Assembly (NCBI GenBank): GCA_031181325.1
Contig: JAPSKX010000011.1
Span: forward strand, 1-54,152
Length of the DNA: 54,152 bases
Direction of reading: 5' to 3'
DNA from: Paenibacillus sp.
GTDB taxonomy: Bacteria; Bacillota; Bacilli; Paenibacillales; YIM-B00363
Shown here piece by piece: positions 49,597 through 54,152 of the stretch. Positions within the stretch are counted from its first letter, which is position 1. Every line of letters begins with the position of its first letter. The notes under the pieces were generated by a model that saw only the letters and a program-made list of their open reading frames with translations, did not search any database and was not told where the DNA came from. The position numbers and the translations under genes are program-made.

Positions 49597-51842
49597 CCGC
49601 GTGGCGCTTCCCTAAAGCGCGGAGTCCGCTTCGTCCCGGCGCGGCGATCGCGCGATGGCTGCTCGCCGACTGGCACGACAAGGCGCTCCGATTGTTTCTT
49701 GGCATCTTTCTTTATCAATACGTGGTCTGGTTCGATTTCTACTGGCTCGACGAGACGGTCGCGGTCGTCGGCAGCGCGCTCGTCGCGACGCTGCTCGTCG
49801 CTTGGCTCGTGCCGAAGACCGCTTGGCTTCGCGCGGCGCTCACGCTGGCGGCCTGCGTATACGCGACGGCGCGCGTCGTACGTCCGGAGCCGGTCTCGGA
49901 CATCCCGGACCATTGGCTCGGATGGGCCCTTGGCGCGGCGGAGTACGCGTATCGGCTGACGCCGTTCCTATGGTTCGCGGTAGGCGCATACGGCATTTTC
50001 TCGCTCGTTCATTGGTATATCAAGAGCAAGTGGCGGCTGTTTTCGGTTATGAGCACCAGCGTCGTGCTGTTTTGCATCGTCGATTCGTTCAGCCTGTTCC
50101 GGCTGTGGGAACAGGTCGCCATTATGATCGGGTGCGGCCTCCTCATGCTGGTGGTGTTCCACCTGAAGCAGCTGAAAGCCAGGGACCCGGAAGGCTACGA
50201 CAATGTAATGAGCTACCCGGTTCCGATCACGGTGATGATCGTCACGATCGTGACCGCGTCGCTGTTGCTCGGCGTGTTGGCGCCGAGCATCCGCCCGATC
50301 GTCATGGATCCGTATACCGCATGGAAGACGGCGCAAGGCGAGGTCGTTCCCGCGTTCAGCAGCGGCCCGGGCTTCGCCGCGCTGAGCGTCGGCAGCTCGG
50401 CGTCCGGGTACAGCCGCAACGACTCGACGCTCGGCGGCGCGTTCAACTTCGACTTCACGCCCGTCTTCACCGTCGACGCGTCCCGCCGCAGCTACTGGCG
50501 CGGCGAAACCCGCTCTCTCTACACCGGCTCCGGTTGGGAGCCGTCGACGGTCACCGAGCGGAACAGTCTCGTGCCGGTCGCGATGGCGCCGGATTTTCCG
50601 GAGACGTCCGCGGCGTCCGGCTTGGAGACGATCGAGGTGACGCAGACGTTCCGCATCATCGAAGGCAAGTCGTTCCCCGTGCTCTTCGGCGCCCCGAATC
50701 CGACCAGGGTGGAGGCCGGCGAGCTGAACGGCGAGCCCGTATCGCTCGGCCGAGGGTTCTGGGACACGGACAACCAGACGATGCTCTGGGCCGAACGCGA
50801 CGACTTCCCGTATCCTTCGACGTATTCGGTCACGTCCGCGATGCCGGTCATCGACGAGGAGAAGCTGAAGACCGCGCCGCAGGTCGCGGAGCCGCGGGCG
50901 TTCCGGGAATACTTGCGCCTGCCGGAGGAGCTGCCGGAGCGCGTCGCCGCTCTGGCGGCCGAAGTGACCGCCTCGGCCGCCAGCCCTTATGAGAAGGCAA
51001 AGGCGCTAGAAGCGTATCTGAGCCTCACGTTCCCGTACACGAACGAGCCGGATCTGACGAAGCGGCGCAGCGCGGACTTCGTCGACAGCTTCTTGTTCGA
51101 GGTGCAGGAAGGATATTGCGATTACTTCTCCACGGCGATGGTCGTCATGGCGCGCACGCTCGGGCTGCCCGCCCGATGGGTGAAGGGGTACGCGCCGGGG
51201 CAATCGAGCAACGACATTATATTCGAGCAATTCCTGCCCGGCGAAGAGGTCGATCTCGACGGGGCGGGCACGTTCACGGTTCGCAATTCCGACGCCCATT
51301 CTTGGGCGGAGGTGTACTTCGAAGGGTTCGGGTGGATCCCGTTCGAGCCGACCTCCGGTTTCTCGCTGCCGATCGTGCAGGTCGAGAACGAGACCGTCGT
51401 AACGCTTCCGGACGACCTGCCGGCGGCCGAAGCCGCCGCGCCCGTCGTCGAAGCGGAAACCGGCGGCGGCGCGAGCTGGTGGATCGCCGCGGTCGCCGCC
51501 GCGGTAGCCGCCGGCGCGCTCGCGTACTTCGCGATTCGGTTCCACTGGTTGACGCTGCTTCGCACGCGGACGTTCCGCAAGTCGCCGAACTACAATGTGA
51601 AGCTGCTCGCCGACGTCGAACGGCTGCTGGCTCGCTTCCGACGCAAGGGGCTGTCTTGGTCGGAGCACGAGACGTTCCGCGAGATGACGGCGCGGTGGAA
51701 GACGCAGCATACGTGGCTGCAGAAGGATCTGGAATCGCTGCTGACGGCGTTCGAGAAGGCGAAATACAGCGGCGCGCGGCTCACCGAAGAAGAGTACCAG
51801 CACGCCGAGCTTCGCATACGCAAGCTTCGGGAAAGTCTATAG
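49593..51842 (+). CDS. TgpA-like membrane transglutaminase (DUF3488 + transglutaminase core)
   Basis: A 749-residue protein. About six transmembrane helices occupy residues 30-240, then an extracytoplasmic region with a transglutaminase/protease-like core: EGYCDYFSTAMVVMARTLGLPARWVKGY (Cys509), NSDAHSWAEVYFEGFGW (His569) and PFEPTSGF (Glu585 where many relatives have Asp). A further membrane helix near residue 630 and a cytoplasmic C-terminal DUF4129-like tail follow. This is the TgpA architecture. It is the third gene of the MoxR/DUF58 operon. Substrate unknown. A terminator follows directly. Confidence 0.92.
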   Translation: MTAWRFPKARSPLRPGAAIARWLLADWHDKALRLFLGIFLYQYVVWFDFYWLDETVAVVGSALVATLLVAWLVPKTAWLRAALTLAACVYATARVVRPEPVSDIPDHWLGWALGAAEYAYRLTPFLWFAVGAYGIFSLVHWYIKSKWRLFSVMSTSVVLFCIVDSFSLFRLWEQVAIMIGCGLLMLVVFHLKQLKARDPEGYDNVMSYPVPITVMIVTIVTASLLLGVLAPSIRPIVMDPYTAWKTAQGEVVPAFSSGPGFAALSVGSSASGYSRNDSTLGGAFNFDFTPVFTVDASRRSYWRGETRSLYTGSGWEPSTVTERNSLVPVAMAPDFPETSAASGLETIEVTQTFRIIEGKSFPVLFGAPNPTRVEAGELNGEPVSLGRGFWDTDNQTMLWAERDDFPYPSTYSVTSAMPVIDEEKLKTAPQVAEPRAFREYLRLPEELPERVAALAAEVTASAASPYEKAKALEAYLSLTFPYTNEPDLTKRRSADFVDSFLFEVQEGYCDYFSTAMVVMARTLGLPARWVKGYAPGQSSNDIIFEQFLPGEEVDLDGAGTFTVRNSDAHSWAEVYFEGFGWIPFEPTSGFSLPIVQVENETVVTLPDDLPAAEAAAPVVEAETGGGASWWIAAVAAAVAAGALAYFAIRFHWLTLLRTRTFRKSPNYNVKLLADVERLLARFRRKGLSWSEHETFREMTARWKTQHTWLQKDLESLLTAFEKAKYSGARLTEEEYQHAELRIRKLRESL

Positions 51843-51893
51843 CGAAAGTCCCGACCGCCTCGTGCCGCAACGGCTCGAGGCGGTTTCGCTTTT
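51842..51893 (+). terminator. Terminator of the MoxR operon
   Basis: Inner stem CCGCCTCG (51855-51862) / CGAGGCGG (51876-51883) and outer AGCGAAA / TTTCGCT (51841-51847 and 51884-51890) are followed by TTTT. Confidence 0.75.
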
Positions 51894-51955
51894 GGCGCGA
51901 GCGGGGAAATTATGGTATGATGTGTCGCAAGAAACCATGCTCGGAGGGAACGCTT

Positions 51956-52468
51956 TTGTTACAGTTAATGCTGCCGAAGCAGACGGTTCGCACGATTTAC
52001 GATATCGACTTGGAGGCGCTCAAGGCGAGCGGCATACGCGGCATTATGACCGATCTCGACAATACGCTCGTCGGCGCGAAGGTGCCGCTCGCGACGCCCG
52101 AGCTCGGCGCATGGCTCGAGGGCGTTCGCGCTTCCGGCTTCAAGGTCGTCGTCGTTTCGAATAATAACGAAGCCCGCGTCCGGGCGTTCGCGGAGCCGCT
52201 GCGGCTGCCGTTCGTCTCCCGGGCGAGGAAACCGCTGAACGCCGCGTTCGCCAAGGCGCTCGGCATGATGGGACTGCGCGCGAACGAAGCCGCGATCGTC
52301 GGCGACCAGATGATGACCGACGTGCTCGGCGGCAACCGTCTAGGGCTGTATACGATTCTTGTGGAGCCGATCGCGGCGTCCGACGAGGGCTGGATGACGC
52401 GCAACGTGAATCGAAATTTGGAGCGCGCGTTCTTGTCGCGGCTCCGGAAGAAAGGGTGGATCGAATAA
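51956..52468 (+). CDS. yqeG: YqeG, HAD-superfamily phosphatase IIIA
   Basis: A 170-residue HAD phosphatase. Motif I is TDLDNTL (nucleophile Asp33, Asp35), motif II is VVSNNNEARV, motif III is the Lys in SRARKPLNAAF, and motif IV is IVGDQMMTDVLGGNR. It matches YqeG, a predicted phosphatidylglycerophosphate-type or general phosphatase in front of yqeH in Firmicutes. The start is read as TTG at 51956 because GGAGGG (51943-51948) is 7 bases away; the ATG at 51968 would be too far. The stop is directly followed by the yqeH GTG. Confidence 0.92.
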   Translation: MLQLMLPKQTVRTIYDIDLEALKASGIRGIMTDLDNTLVGAKVPLATPELGAWLEGVRASGFKVVVVSNNNEARVRAFAEPLRLPFVSRARKPLNAAFAKALGMMGLRANEAAIVGDQMMTDVLGGNRLGLYTILVEPIAASDEGWMTRNVNRNLERAFLSRLRKKGWIE

Positions 52469-53593
52469 GTGGCGACATCGAACGCGGCGTCCGGCCCGCG
52501 CTGCGCCGGCTGCGGCATCGCGGTGCAGACGGAAGACAAAGGGGCGCTCGGCTACGTGCCGAAATCGGCCCAGGAGCGTACTCCGCTCGTCTGCCAGCGC
52601 TGCTTCCGCATGAAGCATTACAACGAGGCGTCCAGCGTCACGCCGGATCAGGGCCAGTTCCTAAGGCTGCTGAACGGCGTCGGCGGAACGGAGAGCCTCG
52701 TCGTCCATATCGTCGACATGTACGACTTCGAGGGCAGCTTAATCGGCGGCTTGCAGCGGTTCGTCGGCTCCAATCCGGTCGTGCTCGTCGTCAACAAGAT
52801 CGACCTGCTGCCCCCGGGCATTAATGCGAATCGCATCCGCAACTGGGTGCAGCAACGCGCCAAGGAAGAAGGGCTCCGCACCGTCGAGGTGCTGCTCGTC
52901 AGCGCGAAGCGCGGCACCGGCTTCGAGCGACTCGCCGAGACGCTCGAGTCGCACCGCCGCGGACGGGACGTCTACATCGTCGGCGCGACGAACGTGGGCA
53001 AGTCGTCGCTCGTCAATCGGCTCATCGCCGATTACAGCGATCTCGACGCCGAAGTGACGGTGTCGTCGTATCCGGGCACGACGCTCGACTTGATCCATAT
53101 TCCGCTCGACGACGAAGCGAGCGTCATCGATACGCCGGGAATCGTCTACGAATCCCGGCTGACGGAACGGGTGCCGAAGGCGTACCTCGACATGATCGTG
53201 CCGAGCAAGCCGGTGAAGCCCGCGACGTATCAGCTCGATCCGGAGCAGACGCTCTACTTCGGCGCGCTCGCCCGCTTCGACTTCGTCGAAGGGGCGCATC
53301 AGTCGTTCACTTGTTACGTCAGCCCGTCGCTGACGATCCATCGGACGAAGCTCGCGCGAGCGGACGCGCTCTACGCGGATCACGCCGGCGAGCTGCTGCA
53401 GCCGCCGGCGAAGGAAGATCTGGGATCGATCCCGCCGTTGACGAAGCATCGGTTCCGCATTAAGCCGAACGAAGAGGTTGACTTATATATTTCGGGGCTC
53501 GGTTGGATTCGGGCGAACGGGAAGAGCGGCGCGATCGTCGACGTGCATGCGCCGAAGGGCGTGAAGACGATTATGCGTCCTGCGTTGATCTAA
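52469..53593 (+). CDS. yqeH: YqeH, circularly permuted ribosome-assembly GTPase
   Basis: A 374-residue GTPase. A zinc finger at the N-terminus (CAGC, then CQRC) precedes the G domain in permuted order: NKIDLLPPG (G4), SAKRGTGF (G5), [14 protein letters not shown] (G1) and DTPGI (G3). The last 150 residues are the YqeH C-terminal domain. YqeH/BPG helps assemble the 30S subunit. It starts with GTG directly after the yqeG stop, behind AAAGGGTGG. The gene order yqeG-yqeH-aroE is the usual Firmicutes block. Confidence 0.96.
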   Translation: MATSNAASGPRCAGCGIAVQTEDKGALGYVPKSAQERTPLVCQRCFRMKHYNEASSVTPDQGQFLRLLNGVGGTESLVVHIVDMYDFEGSLIGGLQRFVGSNPVVLVVNKIDLLPPGINANRIRNWVQQRAKEEGLRTVEVLLVSAKRGTGFERLAETLESHRRGRDVYIVGATNVGKSSLVNRLIADYSDLDAEVTVSSYPGTTLDLIHIPLDDEASVIDTPGIVYESRLTERVPKAYLDMIVPSKPVKPATYQLDPEQTLYFGALARFDFVEGAHQSFTCYVSPSLTIHRTKLARADALYADHAGELLQPPAKEDLGSIPPLTKHRFRIKPNEEVDLYISGLGWIRANGKSGAIVDVHAPKGVKTIMRPALI

Positions 53594-53690
53594 CGATTGC
53601 GTACAAGTTCGTCGGCTTGGCCGGAACGGGGAGCTTCGCGCGGGATCGCGAGAGGAACGCGGGCAAGAGAACGCAAGGGGGAGACGGCGG

Positions 53691-54152
53691 TTGGGGAATA
53701 ACGAACAAGATACGCGTACCGCAAGGGGCTTGCGCGTAGACAGTTATACGGCGTTATACGGCGTATTCGGCGATCCGGTCCGGCACTCGCGCTCGCCGAT
53801 CATGCTGGGACGCGCCTTCGCGGAGACGGGAACGAACGCGGCGTACGTGGCGTTCCACGTGAAGGCGGAGTCGCTCGGCGACGCGGTGCGCGGCGTGCGG
53901 GCGCTCGGGCTGCTGGGCGTGAACGTCACGATACCGCATAAGGTCGAAGTGATGCGGTATCTCGACGAGATCGACGAGACGGCGCGCGTCATCGGCGCGG
54001 TCAATACGATCGTCAACCGGGACGGCCGGCTGGTCGGCTATAACACGGACGGCATCGGGTACGTGCGGTCGCTGAAGGAAGAGACGGGGGCGGCGCTGCG
54101 CGGCGCCCGCATCTTGCTGCTCGGCGCCGGCGGGGCGTCCCGGGGCGTCGGC
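53691..54152 (+). CDS. aroE: Shikimate dehydrogenase AroE, 3' end missing
   Basis: The gene runs off the right edge after 154 codons. Substrate-site motifs are [21 protein letters not shown] (with the SxS shikimate site), VNVTIPHK with the catalytic Lys, GAVNTIV, and VGYNTDGIG with the catalytic Asp. [13 protein letters not shown] begins the NADP-binding Rossmann fold. It reduces 3-dehydroshikimate in aromatic amino-acid synthesis. The best start is TTG at 53691, with AAGGGGGAG 7 bases upstream; no in-frame ATG precedes the first conserved strand. Confidence 0.93.
   Translation, partial: MGNNEQDTRTARGLRVDSYTALYGVFGDPVRHSRSPIMLGRAFAETGTNAAYVAFHVKAESLGDAVRGVRALGLLGVNVTIPHKVEVMRYLDEIDETARVIGAVNTIVNRDGRLVGYNTDGIGYVRSLKEETGAALRGARILLLGAGGASRGVG

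Noticed and set aside
49593..51842. Transglutaminase-like protein as the lasso peptide B2 protease
   Set aside because: It has the TgpA membrane architecture and sits in the conserved MoxR/DUF58 operon 6 kb away; lasso B2 proteins are small and soluble.
1..54152. tRNA, rRNA, riboswitch or transposase genes
   Set aside because: None could be recognised on either strand by eye; a covariance-model scan would be the decisive test and was not possible here.

Overview
The window comes from the chromosome of a GC-rich, endospore-forming member of the Paenibacillaceae (Paenibacillus or a close relative). Four things point there: an intact sporulation sigma factor sigK; a spoVAC-spoVAD-spoVAE operon; the yqeG-yqeH-aroE housekeeping block; and many copies of the LplA/LplB/LplC-type sugar ABC transporter and YesM/YesN-type two-component system that this group carries in abundance. 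Coding DNA is mostly GC-rich. Two stretches are visibly AT-richer (about 26.2-27.9 kb and 43.4-45.1 kb) and look acquired.

Layout. 0-1.5 kb: 3' part of a GH36 raffinose-synthase/alpha-galactosidase-like enzyme, then a small array of inverted intergenic repeats. 1.8-4.1 kb: a luciferase-like flavin oxidoreductase, a lipoprotein and a 62-aa coiled-coil protein. 4.2-11.1 kb: small accessory transcription units, namely an AraC regulator divergent from an overlapping amidohydrolase/Rieske ferredoxin pair, a second AraC regulator divergent from two overlapping Gfo/Idh/MocA oxidoreductases, and a leftward SGNH esterase unit. 11.4-20.2 kb: a complete carbohydrate uptake operon (binding protein, two permeases, YesM kinase, YesN regulator, second binding protein) headed by twin repeat elements. 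20.2-25.3 kb: a GntR regulator fused to a solute-binding domain, divergent from a large secreted beta-propeller protein with a good sigma-A promoter and a candidate operator. 25.5-26.2 kb: sigK.

26.2-28.1 kb: an AT-rich patch with an intact DUF3231 gene and a decayed DUF3231 pseudogene. 28.2-42.5 kb: a second carbohydrate locus (UlaG-like lactonase, YesN/YesM pair, two permeases, binding protein, a large secreted glycosidase, a ROK sugar kinase and a ChbG-type deacetylase). Here two promoters (before the permeases and before the glycosidase) share the same arrangement of 21-bp-spaced TTCAA half-sites, the clearest regulatory logic in the window. 42.6-45.1 kb: a small unknown protein, an orphan lasso-peptide-precursor-like gene behind a perfect palindrome, and a secreted propeller protein.

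45.3-54.2 kb: conserved core genes: spoVAC-AD-AE, a MoxR ATPase/DUF58/transglutaminase operon, and yqeG-yqeH-aroE running off the end.

How they work together: the two transporter loci each look like a sense-import-process module. A membrane YesM kinase would sense extracellular sugar, the YesN regulator would switch on the transporter promoter through direct repeats, the ABC importer (whose ATPase is not encoded here and is probably a shared MsmX-type subunit) would bring in oligosaccharide, and local enzymes would process it. No rRNA, tRNA, CRISPR array, transposase or prophage gene was recognised.
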